DNA of 64,000 nucleotides from Algorimicrobium algoritergicola (GTDB lineage: Bacteria; Bacteroidota; Bacteroidia; Flavobacteriales; Flavobacteriaceae): assembly GCF_008086165.1 (NCBI RefSeq), contig NZ_VSKL01000002.1, forward strand, positions 62,001-126,000, given 5' to 3'. The translations under genes and the position numbers were made by a program. Shown piece after piece: positions 34,501 to 42,178 of the stretch (positions are counted from its first letter, which is position 1; every line of letters starts with the position of its first letter). A model generated the notes under the pieces. That model made no database searches. It was not told the origin of the DNA and saw only the letters and a program-made list of their open reading frames with translations.

Positions 34501-34727
34501 TAGTTCCTGGTTTACGTAGTCGATTTGGATTTAATTTTGCTTCCATTATTGCGTTCTCAAGTATTATGATGACCTATTTTGGAGTGAATTTCTACCTAGC
34601 AGGTCTACATTCTTACGCAAGTGGTGATCAGATTGTAAGTGTGAAGTTTATAGCTATAGCTTTTGGTATTGTTGCTGTAATAGGATTCTTTGCATATAGA
34701 AAACACGCCAAATTTTATAAAAAATAA
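31515..34727 (+). CDS. ccsBA: Fused cytochrome c biogenesis protein CcsBA (ResB-CcsA)
   Basis: System II cytochrome c maturation: brings haem across the inner membrane and attaches it to apocytochromes. 1070 residues. The N-terminal ResB part (about 1-480) has four helices and a large periplasmic domain. A second periplasmic region (about 500-760) follows a helix ending LTGFAQ. The CcsA part (about 770-1070) carries the haem-handling WWD-type motif WGRYWGWDPKETWA and conserved His residues. The fusion is common in Bacteroidota. Single gene, with mscL close behind. Confidence 0.95.
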   Translation: MLNKLAKFLFSTRLTSVLFIAFAAAMAIGTFMDAGQETSPTPYSRNLIYNTWWFEGIMLVFIINFIGNIKKYRLWRLNQWATLTLHLSFILIILGAGITRYIGFEGMMAIREGETENSFLTQKTYITAYIDGDFMVDGMAQRKIIEEEVDFSPRLENDFSYATDYNGQDVKFELEKYIGGAELDVVPNETGDEYLKIVEAGDGAPHNHFLKVGETQSLHNVLFSLNKPQDGAVNITYKDGELSIESPFEGEYMTMATGQTGLLVKDSIQPLILRSRYVIGNMQMVFPKPVVRGDFDVVKKSQLLRGDENGVVLKVTSAGETKRVKLLGGQGYSKPFEQVKIGGLDIAVKYGSKVLELPFSIKLNDFIADKYPGTDNSYSAFASEVTIIDKEEGDFDYRVFMNNILDHRGYRFFQAGFDPDELGTKLSVNHDMLGTWVTYIGYMLLYLGLMAILFDKNTRFGDLERKLTAIKNKKRNRFKTKVASILMLAFTLTGFAQVHTPNDGHGHNDSRPTKAQIDSVLAVNITPKEHADKFGHLVIQDIGGRMMPVNTFASEMLRKLSKHDTYEDFDANQVFLSIQESPLLWYNVPIIYLKRQKGDSIRSLIGVPKDQEYVPLVDFFTPEGNYKLAPYLEEAYKAQIPNGHQKEFKETDQRVNLLYNTIDGYALRIFPIPDDENNKWISSVEFRRDGHRENIKDSLYGNFINNGFSAYLMTLNLAKKSGDYTKVNEILESFTKTQKKYGSDVMLSDEKVKTEVLYNHYDIFKNLFSWYMYASALMFIILIIQIFRDNNRTIDKVVTVFKVVILLLFIVHTLGLAVRWYISGHAPWSDSYESMIYVAWATMFFGLAFGKRSDLTIAATAFVTAIILMVAHWNWMDPAIANLQPVLDSYWLMIHVSIIVASYGPFALGLILGLVVLFLMIFTTKDNKDKLLINIKELTIINEMALTVGLVLLTIGNFLGGMWANESWGRYWGWDPKETWALISIMVYAFVIHMRLVPGLRSRFGFNFASIIAFSSIMMTYFGVNFYLAGLHSYASGDQIVSVKFIAIAFGIVAVIGFFAYRKHAKFYKK

Positions 34728-34743
34728 ACAACGGTAGGTCTTC

Positions 34744-35187
34744 ATGAAGTTGTTAAAGGAATTCAAAGAGTTTGCTGTAAAAGGCAACATGATGGATATG
34801 GCTATCGGTATCATTATAGGTGCTGCTTTTAATAAATTGGTAGATGTATTAGTGAAACAGGTATTTCTCCCACCATTGTCTTTGCTAGTAGAAGGTGTTA
34901 ATCTGTCGGATAAACGTATTATTTTACGTCATGAAGTTTTAAACGATGCTGGTAAGACTATTGCAGATGAAGTCGCTATTGGATATGGTGCTTTTAGTGA
35001 AGCCTTTTTAGATTTTTTAATTGTAGGTTTCACTATTTTTATAATCGTAAAGTTTCTGAATAGATTGCGTGCGAAATCTCAAGACCCGAAAAACCATACG
35101 GTTTCCACGCCAAAGGATATTGAGTTACTCACTAAATTGACTGATTTAATGGAGGAACAAAATAAATTAATGAAAAAATCTAAATAG
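34744..35187 (+). CDS. mscL: Large-conductance mechanosensitive channel MscL
   Basis: Pentameric tension-gated channel, 147 residues, two helices. The N-terminal amphipathic segment and first helix read KEFKEFAVKGNMMDMAIGIIIG-type sequence (AVKGNMMDMAIGII), followed by the periplasmic loop with ADEVAIGYGAF and the second helix. The C-terminal bundle is ELLTKLTDLMEEQNKLMKK. Seventeen bases after ccsBA, so possibly co-transcribed. Confidence 0.96.
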   Translation: MKLLKEFKEFAVKGNMMDMAIGIIIGAAFNKLVDVLVKQVFLPPLSLLVEGVNLSDKRIILRHEVLNDAGKTIADEVAIGYGAFSEAFLDFLIVGFTIFIIVKFLNRLRAKSQDPKNHTVSTPKDIELLTKLTDLMEEQNKLMKKSK

Positions 35188-35197
35188 GAGGTAGGAC

Positions 35198-35569
35198 TTA
35201 TAATTTAATAAGATCCTTATCCATATTTAAATCATCCAACATGTCTTGTGTAAATTTGTAATGACCACGACGCGTGATGATTCTAAAACGATGATCTTTC
35301 ATGCGCGTTAAAACATCTAAAAAACGCCATTTTGATTTCAATAAAATCTGTTCGTCAGATTTTAAGCTAATTTCAAAATAGTGCTTTCTTCCTGCTTTTT
35401 CTGCAACTATATTAGGTGTGATAGTTACATCTGAACCTTTTTTATGATATGATTTTGGAGATTCATATCCTTCCATATCGGCTTTGATGTTGTCGTAACC
35501 TAAATTCTCTAAATAGGTTAAAGATTCTTTTAAAAACGCGGTGCTTTCTTGTAGTTCTGTTGAAGTCAT
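35198..35569 (-). CDS. Hypothetical cytoplasmic protein, possible PD-(D/E)xK-like fold
   Basis: A 123-residue protein I cannot name; similar short proteins occur in other Flavobacteriaceae. A long first helix is followed by VTITPNIVAEKAGRKHYFEISLKS and LLKSKWRFLDVL then HRFRIITRRGHY. The beta-turn-beta with D..(E)xSLK resembles a restriction-endonuclease-like core, but the key acidic residues are not fully clear, so this is a weak inference. No signal or membrane span. Convergent with mscL. Confidence 0.7.
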   Translation of the reverse strand: MTSTELQESTAFLKESLTYLENLGYDNIKADMEGYESPKSYHKKGSDVTITPNIVAEKAGRKHYFEISLKSDEQILLKSKWRFLDVLTRMKDHRFRIITRRGHYKFTQDMLDDLNMDKDLIKL

Positions 35570-35758
35570 AATTACAAATATAGTAAAAATTTTGATGTAA
35601 ATTTTAAAAAATATGTTAAAAACCTGACAATCAATATAATATTTTATTTACCATATATATTTAGGCGATTTAATGATAAGAAATCCTAAAAAGCCTATTG
35701 CATTTTGCACTATTACGTGTAGATAATTTGTAATTTAGTTGTTCTAAAATTTAAGTTT

Positions 35759-36916
35759 ATGAAGCATTCAAAATATGGTGTTAATACGATATGCACACAC
35801 ATTGGAGAAATAGAGGATAAGCAGTTTAAAGGAGCTGTTTCACCTATTTATGTCTCCACATCTTATGAGTTTGATGATGTTGATATGAAACGTTATCCAA
35901 GATATTTTAATACGCCAAACCAAGAGCATTTATCCAAAAAAATTGCGGCATTAGAGCATACAGAATCTGCGTTAATTTTCGGATCGGGAATGGCAGCTTT
36001 AAGTGCCCTGTTTTTTACGTTCTTAAAATCTGGTGATCATTTAGTGGTTCAAAATACATTGTATGGAGGCGCTAGCCATTTTATACGTGAAGAGTTTCCT
36101 AAATTTGGTATTGAATTCACTTTTACAAACGGTTATGACGTTTCGGATTTTGAAGCCGCTATTCAACCTAATACGAAATTAATTCATATTGAAACACCCT
36201 CAAATCCGCTACTTACTATAACAGATATTAAAGGTGTTGCCAAATTAGGAAAGGCTCATAATATTTTAACGAGTATTGATAATACGTTTGCAAGCCCTAT
36301 TAATCAAAACCCAATTGATTTTGGTATTGATATTATCATGCATTCGGCAACCAAGTATTTGGGTGGTCATAGTGATATATTGGCTGGGGCTTTAGCCGCT
36401 TCAGATGATTTAATAAGTCAAATCTGGCATGTAGCTAAAAACTTTGGTGGTAATTTAAGTGATTATACCGTTTGGATGTTGGAACGTAGTATGAAAACGC
36501 TGGCTTTACGTGTTAAAGCACAAACTAAAAATGCAAACAAAATTGCTAGATATCTAGAAAAGCATCCGGATGTAAAAGCAGTATATTATCCAGGACTTAA
36601 ATCACATCCCCAATATAAATTGGCTAAAGCGCAAATGCATGGATTTGGTGCTATGATGTCCTTTGAATTGCAAGATGGTTTGGATGCATTAGAATTCCAA
36701 AAGCACTTACAACTTATTAAATCTTCTATGAGTTTAGCAGGTGTTGAGAGTACGGTTTTATCGCCATATTTAACATCGCATGCGTTATTAACACAAGAGG
36801 AACGCGATGCGATTGGTATTAGCGATCAACTAATTCGTTTTTCTGTAGGTATTGAAACTAAAAAGGATTTATTAGCTGATATTGAGCAAGCTATAAATAA
36901 AACAAAAACTAAATAA
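35759..36916 (+). CDS. Trans-sulfuration PLP enzyme (cystathionine/methionine lyase type)
   Basis: Fold-type I PLP enzyme of 385 residues acting on cystathionine, methionine or homoserine esters. The PLP lysine is in SATKYLGGHSDILAG (about 205) and the Tyr/Arg phosphate-binding region is TSYEFDDVDMKRYPRYFNTPN; IETPSNPLLTI is also conserved. The exact specificity (gamma-lyase, gamma-synthase or beta-lyase) cannot be decided by eye. Two bases before bshB1, suggesting coupling of cysteine supply to bacillithiol synthesis. Confidence 0.92.
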   Translation: MKHSKYGVNTICTHIGEIEDKQFKGAVSPIYVSTSYEFDDVDMKRYPRYFNTPNQEHLSKKIAALEHTESALIFGSGMAALSALFFTFLKSGDHLVVQNTLYGGASHFIREEFPKFGIEFTFTNGYDVSDFEAAIQPNTKLIHIETPSNPLLTITDIKGVAKLGKAHNILTSIDNTFASPINQNPIDFGIDIIMHSATKYLGGHSDILAGALAASDDLISQIWHVAKNFGGNLSDYTVWMLERSMKTLALRVKAQTKNANKIARYLEKHPDVKAVYYPGLKSHPQYKLAKAQMHGFGAMMSFELQDGLDALEFQKHLQLIKSSMSLAGVESTVLSPYLTSHALLTQEERDAIGISDQLIRFSVGIETKKDLLADIEQAINKTKTK

Positions 36917-36918
36917 GT

Positions 36919-37641
36919 ATGAAACTAGATATTTTAGCCTTTGGTGCACATCCTGACGATGTGGAATTAGGTTGCGGAGGCACAATAGCAAAGGAAATAG
37001 CTAATGGTAAAAAAGTTGGAATAATTGATTTAACGCGTGGTGAATTAGGAACTAGAGGAACTGCAGAAACACGCGATGCTGAAGCTGCTGAAGCCGGACA
37101 AATTTTAGGTGTTTCTGTTCGTGAAAATTTAGGTTTTTCAGATGGATTTTTTGTAAATGATAAAACCCATCAATTAGAGATTATAAAAATGATACGGAAA
37201 TATCAACCTGAAATGGTTTTATGCAATGCTATTGATGATAGACATATTGATCATGGAAAGGGTAGCGATGTGGTAAGTAATGCTTGTTTTTTAAGCGGAT
37301 TACTTAAAATTGAAACCACATTATCAGAGTCCAATACACAGCAAAAGCCTTGGCGGCCAAAACTAGTGTATCATTATATACAATGGAAATACCTAGAACC
37401 AGATTTTGTAGTGGATATTTCCGGTTATATGGAAAAAAAATTAGCTGCAGTTTATGCTTATAAAACCCAGTTTTTTGATCCTAAAAGTACAGAGCCTGAA
37501 ACACCTATTTCAAGTAAGAACTTTACTGATAGTGTGGACTATAGGGCTCGAGATTTAGGGCGGATTGTTGGCGTTAATTATGCTGAAGGTTTTACAGTAG
37601 AACGCTACCCAGCAATAAATAGTTTGTTTGATTTGAAATAA
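36919..37641 (+). CDS. bshB1: Bacillithiol biosynthesis deacetylase BshB1
   Basis: Removes the acetyl group from GlcNAc-malate to give GlcN-malate in the bacillithiol pathway. 240 residues, PIG-L fold, with the zinc motif AFGAHPDDVELGCGG at 7-21, the RGELGTRGTAETR stretch and the second zinc-binding segment DDRHIDHGKGSDV. The thiol would serve redox defence. Directly coupled to the trans-sulfuration gene. Confidence 0.95.
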   Translation: MKLDILAFGAHPDDVELGCGGTIAKEIANGKKVGIIDLTRGELGTRGTAETRDAEAAEAGQILGVSVRENLGFSDGFFVNDKTHQLEIIKMIRKYQPEMVLCNAIDDRHIDHGKGSDVVSNACFLSGLLKIETTLSESNTQQKPWRPKLVYHYIQWKYLEPDFVVDISGYMEKKLAAVYAYKTQFFDPKSTEPETPISSKNFTDSVDYRARDLGRIVGVNYAEGFTVERYPAINSLFDLK

Positions 37642-37655
37642 TTTCTCAAAAATAC

Positions 37656-37686
37656 TTTGCAGGAAATAGGAATTAAATTATCTTTG
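37656..37686 (+). promoter_or_regulatory. Promoter of tRNA-His
   Basis: TTTG (37656-37659), 19 bases, TATCTTTG (37679-37686). A near-perfect Bacteroidota housekeeping promoter ending 15 bases before the tRNA. Confidence 0.75.
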
Positions 37687-37701
37687 CAGACCTATTAAAA
37701 T

Positions 37702-37776
37702 GGTGGTTGTAGCTCAGTTGGTTAGAGCATTGGTTTGTGGTACCAAGGGTCGCGGGTTCGAATCCCGTCTTCCACC
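37702..37776 (+). tRNA. tRNA-His (GTG)
   Basis: Cloverleaf is clear: D stem GCTC/GAGC, anticodon stem TTGGT/ACCAA with loop TTGTGGT and anticodon GTG (37737-37739), T stem GCGGG/CCCGT with loop TTCGAAT. The extra G(-1) of tRNA-His pairs with the discriminator C. The acceptor stem has two adjacent T-T mismatches (37707/37771 and 37708/37770). The CCA end is not fully encoded. Confidence 0.96.
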
Positions 37777-37785
37777 CAAAATTAT

Positions 37786-37819
37786 AAAGCCTTTCAGAAT
37801 TTCTGAAAGGCTTTTTTTG
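37786..37819 (+). terminator. Terminator of tRNA-His
   Basis: Perfect stem AAAGCCTTTCAG / CTGAAAGGCTTT with a short AATT loop and a T run ending TTTTTTTG. Confidence 0.88.
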
Positions 37820-37887
37820 TATGTGCTGTTTGCTGTTTTAATTTGCAACTAATTATTTAGCAGCAAATTACATATGTATTTGAAAAC

Positions 37888-37925
37888 AAAAAAGCCTTTT
37901 AGTTTAATTCTAAAAGGCTTTTTTA
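37888..37925 (-). terminator. Terminator downstream of the M28 peptidase gene
   Basis: Stem AAAAAAGCCTTTTAG / CTAAAAGGCTTTTTT with a TTTAATT loop; A and T runs on both sides make it usable in either direction. The 302-base stretch from bshB1 to the peptidase gene holds only the tRNA with its promoter and the two terminators. Confidence 0.85.
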
Positions 37926-37943
37926 ACTTTATTTGGTAACGGG

Positions 37944-39500
37944 TTACTCTTTTACTTTATCAACCGTAATTCTGTTTTCGCGGTTTGCTAATTCCCAAGC
38001 CGTATAGAATACTAATCGCGTTCTATTTTCTAGTAAATCATAACGGATTTTGTCTGGTGTATCACTTGGTTGGTGATAATCATCATGTGTTCCATTAAAA
38101 TAAAAGATAACTGGAATGTTATTTTTAGCAAAGTTATAATGATCAGAACGGTAATAAAAACGATTTGGATCATTATCATCATTAAAGGTGTAGTCCAATT
38201 CAATGTTCATATAGGTCTTATTTGCTTCTTCAGAAATATCATGTAACTCTTGACTTAATTTATCACTTCCAATTAAGTAAATATAGTTATCTGCACCTTC
38301 CGTACGTTTTGGGTCTGTACGACCAATCATATCAATATTTAAGTTAGCTACGGTATTTGCTAAAGGAAAAATAGGATCTGTATCTGTATAGTAACGGGAG
38401 CCTAATAGACCTTTTTCTTCACCTGTAACGTGTAAAAATAAGATAGAACGTTTTGGTCTGTGACCATTTTTAACGGCTGTTTTAAAAGCTTCAGCAATTT
38501 CAATGATAGCAACTGTACCAGAACCATCATCATCTGCACCATTGTAAATTTCACCATCCTTAATACCTTCATGATCTAAATGTGCAGAAAGCACAATAAT
38601 TTCATCTGGCTTTTCAGAACCTTTAATAAAGGCAGCAACGTTTTCAGACATAAACTCATTCGAAGCATTTATATACTCCACATTCATTGGAACGGCAAGT
38701 GTTTCTGTTTTTGAAGCTGTTTCAATAGTTGGCATAATAGCTTTCGCTAAATCCGTATTAATTAAAAAATAGAACATATCATCTGCATCACCTCGTAATG
38801 ACATTCTTCCACTAGATCCTCCAAATCGTTGGGCAGCCATAGCATAAATTTCTGGATAATAAAATAAAACTGCAACAGCACCACGTTCTTTAGCAGCATC
38901 CCGCTTAGCGGCATATTCTTGTCTGAAATTTGACCATTTTGAACTTTCATCAGAACCACTAATTACATAGTTTCCATCAGCTGCTTTAGGTTCACCAGAT
39001 TTGATTAAAACCACTTTACCTTTAACGGTTAGATCTTCATAACTGTTGTATTTTTCGTCATCAATACCATAATCGACAAAAATAATATCGTTCACAGAAA
39101 GGGATCCATTATTAGATGTTGAAGCTGAAACGAAGTCATCTATCATTTTAAATGATTTTCCATTAACTGTTAAGTTAACTTTTGGTGCTTCCATAACTTC
39201 TAAAGGTACATCTTGAAAATAATTTCCATCAGCTTTTGCTGCAGGAACATCCATAGTAATGTATTGTTGCTTTAAATATTCAACAGCCATTTTTTGTCCT
39301 TTTGCACCTGTAAGTCTACCTTCAAATTCATCAGAAGCATAGGTGTATAACATTTCTTTTAGCTCGGCAGACGTTATGGTATTAGCATATTCAATAGGAT
39401 TAGCAATCTCTGTAGCCTTTGTAGGTGTTTGCTTTTCCTGTGTTGATCCACAACTAAATGCTAAAAGAGTAGCACTTAGAATAAAAACTGATTTTCTCAT
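37944..39500 (-). CDS. M28 family zinc peptidase lipoprotein with PA domain
   Basis: A 518-residue exported aminopeptidase-like protein. Lipoprotein signal with Cys17 (LLAFSC). A PA domain (about 120-270, FVDYGIDDEKYNSYEDL and KGKVVLIKSGEPK) interrupts the N-terminal region before the peptidase core. Zinc ligands are seen in SAHLDH, NGADDDGSG, TGEEKG, NIDMIGR and DDYHQ. It likely releases amino acids from peptides at the outer membrane. Tandem to a smaller M28 paralogue. Confidence 0.94.
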   Translation of the reverse strand: MRKSVFILSATLLAFSCGSTQEKQTPTKATEIANPIEYANTITSAELKEMLYTYASDEFEGRLTGAKGQKMAVEYLKQQYITMDVPAAKADGNYFQDVPLEVMEAPKVNLTVNGKSFKMIDDFVSASTSNNGSLSVNDIIFVDYGIDDEKYNSYEDLTVKGKVVLIKSGEPKAADGNYVISGSDESSKWSNFRQEYAAKRDAAKERGAVAVLFYYPEIYAMAAQRFGGSSGRMSLRGDADDMFYFLINTDLAKAIMPTIETASKTETLAVPMNVEYINASNEFMSENVAAFIKGSEKPDEIIVLSAHLDHEGIKDGEIYNGADDDGSGTVAIIEIAEAFKTAVKNGHRPKRSILFLHVTGEEKGLLGSRYYTDTDPIFPLANTVANLNIDMIGRTDPKRTEGADNYIYLIGSDKLSQELHDISEEANKTYMNIELDYTFNDDNDPNRFYYRSDHYNFAKNNIPVIFYFNGTHDDYHQPSDTPDKIRYDLLENRTRLVFYTAWELANRENRITVDKVKE

Positions 39501-39612
39501 AATTATAAATAAGTGATGTTAATAAATAATTTTTGTGTTAAAGACAATATTACGAAATAACCAATCACTTCAAGGAAATGACCATTTACATTTAACAAAC
39601 TTTAACAAGCTA

Positions 39613-40650
39613 TTAAATATCTTCGTTGTGAATTAATTTTTGGTCTTTATTTGCTAAATACCAAGCTGTACTGAAGATTAGTCGTGTGCGTTTAGCTAAT
39701 AAATCATACTCAATTTTATCTGGTGTATCTGTAACTTGATGATAATCGTCATGCTCACCATTGAAATAAAAAATGACGGGAATGTTTTTTTGAGCAAATT
39801 TATAATGGTCTGATCTATAATAATAACGGTTATGATCCTCTTCATCATTATAAGTGTAATCTAAATCTAAATTGAAGTACGTATCATTTATTTTTTCAGA
39901 GATAAAATGGAGCTCTTTACTGATTCTATCAGCTCCAATGAGGTACAAATAATTCGGATTGTCTTTATGTTTTTTATCTATACGACCGATCATATCAATA
40001 TTTAAATCGACGATGGTTTTACCCAAATCGAAAATAGGATTTTCAATATAATATGTTGAACCATACAAGCCTAGCTCTTCACCAGTTAAATGTAAAAATA
40101 GAATGCTTCGTTTTGGAGTAAAGCCTTCCTTTACTGCCAATTGGAAAGCTTGGGCCATTTCCATTAAAGCAGTTGTTCCAGATCCATTATCATCAGCACC
40201 ATTAAAAACCTTATTATCTTCAATTCCTAAATGGTCTAAATGTGCAGAAATAATAACAACTTCATCAGGCTTTTCGGATCCTTTTATATAAGCCAAAACA
40301 TTTTCTGTGGATTTGATATCGTCAGGTAAAAACTCTTTTGAAATTTCTTGAAAATATATAGAGTCCTTTATTGGTGAATAAATTTCTTGAGATTGGTAGT
40401 ATTTTTTTAAGAAATTGACCGCTTTTTTCTGACCAAGTTCTCCTGTTTTTCTGCCTTGAAAATCATTTGAAGCATAAGCAAAAAGGTGGGTTTCTAACTC
40501 GTTAGCGGTTATAGTGTTAGCAAAACGCATAACTATAGCACTATCCGTAAGTTGGATATTGTTTTTTATGTTTTCAATTTTAGTTGAATAACGGGTCGTG
40601 GCACAAGAACCAACTAATGTAAGTGCCGAAGCAATAACAAGTCCTTTCAT
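39613..40650 (-). CDS. M28 family zinc peptidase lipoprotein, PA domain absent
   Basis: A 345-residue paralogue of the downstream peptidase. Lipobox LVGSC (Cys16). The core keeps all expected zinc-site motifs: SAHLDH, NGADDNGSG, TGEELG, NIDMIGR and DDYHQ. Compared with its neighbour it jumps from the YFQ segment directly to STENVLAYIKGSEKPDE, so the roughly 150-170-residue PA region is missing with no frameshift. Likely active with a different substrate access. The pair is an obvious tandem duplication. Confidence 0.92.
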   Translation of the reverse strand: MKGLVIASALTLVGSCATTRYSTKIENIKNNIQLTDSAIVMRFANTITANELETHLFAYASNDFQGRKTGELGQKKAVNFLKKYYQSQEIYSPIKDSIYFQEISKEFLPDDIKSTENVLAYIKGSEKPDEVVIISAHLDHLGIEDNKVFNGADDNGSGTTALMEMAQAFQLAVKEGFTPKRSILFLHLTGEELGLYGSTYYIENPIFDLGKTIVDLNIDMIGRIDKKHKDNPNYLYLIGADRISKELHFISEKINDTYFNLDLDYTYNDEEDHNRYYYRSDHYKFAQKNIPVIFYFNGEHDDYHQVTDTPDKIEYDLLAKRTRLIFSTAWYLANKDQKLIHNEDI

Positions 40651-40680
40651 TAATAGCTATTTAGCCTATAAATAAAGCGA

Positions 40681-40713
40681 AAAAAAAGATAATACCGAAG
40701 GTATTATCTTTTT
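40681..40713. terminator. Terminator downstream of the acidic-tail protein gene
   Basis: Perfect 12-bp stem AAAGATAATACC / GGTATTATCTTT with GAA loop and flanking A/T runs; ends the DUF3108 and acidic-tail transcript on the minus strand. Confidence 0.85.
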
Positions 40714-40735
40714 AAATTACTGGAATATATTATTT

Positions 40736-41134
40736 TTATATATCTATGTCAATCTCTTCTACATCGACATCTTCAAATTCGACACCTTCCAAGTCAATGT
40801 CTTCCATATCCTCTAAATCCAAATCTTCTAACACCTCTATTGCTTCTTGTTCAGATTGTTGTTCTGTAAGTTCTAATTGTTCCGTATTACCAACTTCCGA
40901 TGTATTAAAAATGGCTTTATATGTGGAAATTGATAATGCAATTATAGTTAATAGGAAGGCTAATTTTATAGTGTGTTTTGGCTTTTCTTTTTTATTGGTT
41001 AAATAGAAACCAATAAAACCAAGAACAAAGGCTAGAATAGCAGGAATAAATGCCAAATTTGATACTGGTAAAATAGATAGAATTACAGCAAAAGCAGCTG
41101 AAATTAAACTTAAAATTATAATTAGTATTCTCAT
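40736..41134 (-). CDS. Hypothetical membrane protein with highly acidic tail
   Basis: A 132-residue protein. Two or three hydrophobic helices fill residues 1-75, with NKKEKPKH as a charged loop, followed by a tail of about 45 residues that is almost all Asp/Glu and hydrophobic residues (EVLEDLDLEDMEDIDLEGVE and so on). I do not recognise it; a cation- or protein-binding tail is possible. Eight bases after the DUF3108 gene, so in one operon. Confidence 0.7.
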   Translation of the reverse strand: MRILIIILSLISAAFAVILSILPVSNLAFIPAILAFVLGFIGFYLTNKKEKPKHTIKLAFLLTIIALSISTYKAIFNTSEVGNTEQLELTEQQSEQEAIEVLEDLDLEDMEDIDLEGVEFEDVDVEEIDIDI

Positions 41135-41141
41135 GTTGTAT

Positions 41142-41921
41142 TTAGTTTTTTAATCCTGAAGCAGATTTTATTTTTAATTCACCATTACCAACGGCTATTT
41201 TAAATTTAGCGTAAACAGGCACTTTATTCGAATCTGCCGTTAGCCATAACAAATTGTCATTAGAGCCTTTTAGGACAGAGCTGTTGTTAACGGAAATCCC
41301 TAATTTATAGCACGATTTTTTTCCAATGGCAGTATTAATCGTTTCAGTACCTAAATACACGACAGAAATTTTAAACTCCTTATTATCAAAAATTACAGTT
41401 AATGGAAAGCTTTTTCCAGTCGTTGCTTGTTCTAAATTTAGATTACGCATTTTGTAAATGGTAGTTACAATATCGTTGGTTGAGCTACCTATATTTAGGT
41501 TTTTCTTTTCTTCCCATATGGTGCCATCACGACGTCTTTTTTTCTTGATGCTTTCAACAGTATTCGTTTTATTTTTGAACTTATACTGCATAGCTTTGTA
41601 ATATCCACCTTCATTAATATCACGCTTATGTAAATAAGGCGTTAAAGTTTTTGGACTTACATAGCTTTCGTATAAATCACGAATTTTAAAAAAACTATCC
41701 CATTTGCTGTAGGTGGTTGCCGTAGTTTTTAAACGCAAAAGCGTAACTTTTGAAGTCTTTACAAGACTCGTTTCCATGGTTACTTCAGCTAAATCAGTCA
41801 TAATACCAGACATGTTGTAAGCTGCAGTAAATTTTAAGCTTTCATTCATTGAAACGGCTGTGTTTTGGGTATAGCCTACTGAAGCAACAAAAAGACTTAA
41901 TATGAAAAAATATTTAAACAT
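41142..41921 (-). CDS. DUF3108 domain-containing exported protein
   Basis: A 259-residue periplasmic or outer-membrane-associated protein of the DUF3108 family. Signal peptide 1-19 (ending VGYTQ). The mature part is beta-rich, with SLKFTAAYNMSGIMTDLAEV and YESYVSPKTLTPYLHKRDIN, and a LWLTADSNKVPVYAKFKI segment near the end, all typical of the family. Function unknown. First gene of a pair with the acidic-tail membrane protein. Confidence 0.88.
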   Translation of the reverse strand: MFKYFFILSLFVASVGYTQNTAVSMNESLKFTAAYNMSGIMTDLAEVTMETSLVKTSKVTLLRLKTTATTYSKWDSFFKIRDLYESYVSPKTLTPYLHKRDINEGGYYKAMQYKFKNKTNTVESIKKKRRRDGTIWEEKKNLNIGSSTNDIVTTIYKMRNLNLEQATTGKSFPLTVIFDNKEFKISVVYLGTETINTAIGKKSCYKLGISVNNSSVLKGSNDNLLWLTADSNKVPVYAKFKIAVGNGELKIKSASGLKN

Positions 41922-42122
41922 ATAATTTTTAGTTTTTAGTATAACGAAGGTAATAACATTTATTGTGCCGAAAGTAAAATGTTATAAAAAGTGTATGCTT
42001 ATTTCAGAGATTTCTTAAGTGTTAAAGTTTTCATAATTCCATTATTATCTGAATGTTAGCGTTTTGATTTCATTATCAACAAAAAATAAATGTGCAAAAA
42101 CATGAAATAATCGACAAAACGC

Positions 42123-42152
42123 TTGGTTTTTTCGTTTAATTGCATAAATTTG
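42123..42152 (+). promoter_or_regulatory. Promoter upstream of the 150-residue exported protein gene
   Basis: TTG (42123-42125), 19 bases, TAAATTTG (42145-42152); the ATG at 42179 is 26 bases downstream. An in-frame TTG at 42140 precedes the box and is not a plausible start. Confidence 0.65.
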
Positions 42153-42178
42153 TGATATTAAACCCCAAAACCTACAAC

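Noticed and set aside
35570-35758. Possible S-box/SAM riboswitch upstream of the trans-sulfuration gene
   Set aside because: The 189-base leader is AT-rich with no recognisable conserved SAM or cobalamin riboswitch core.
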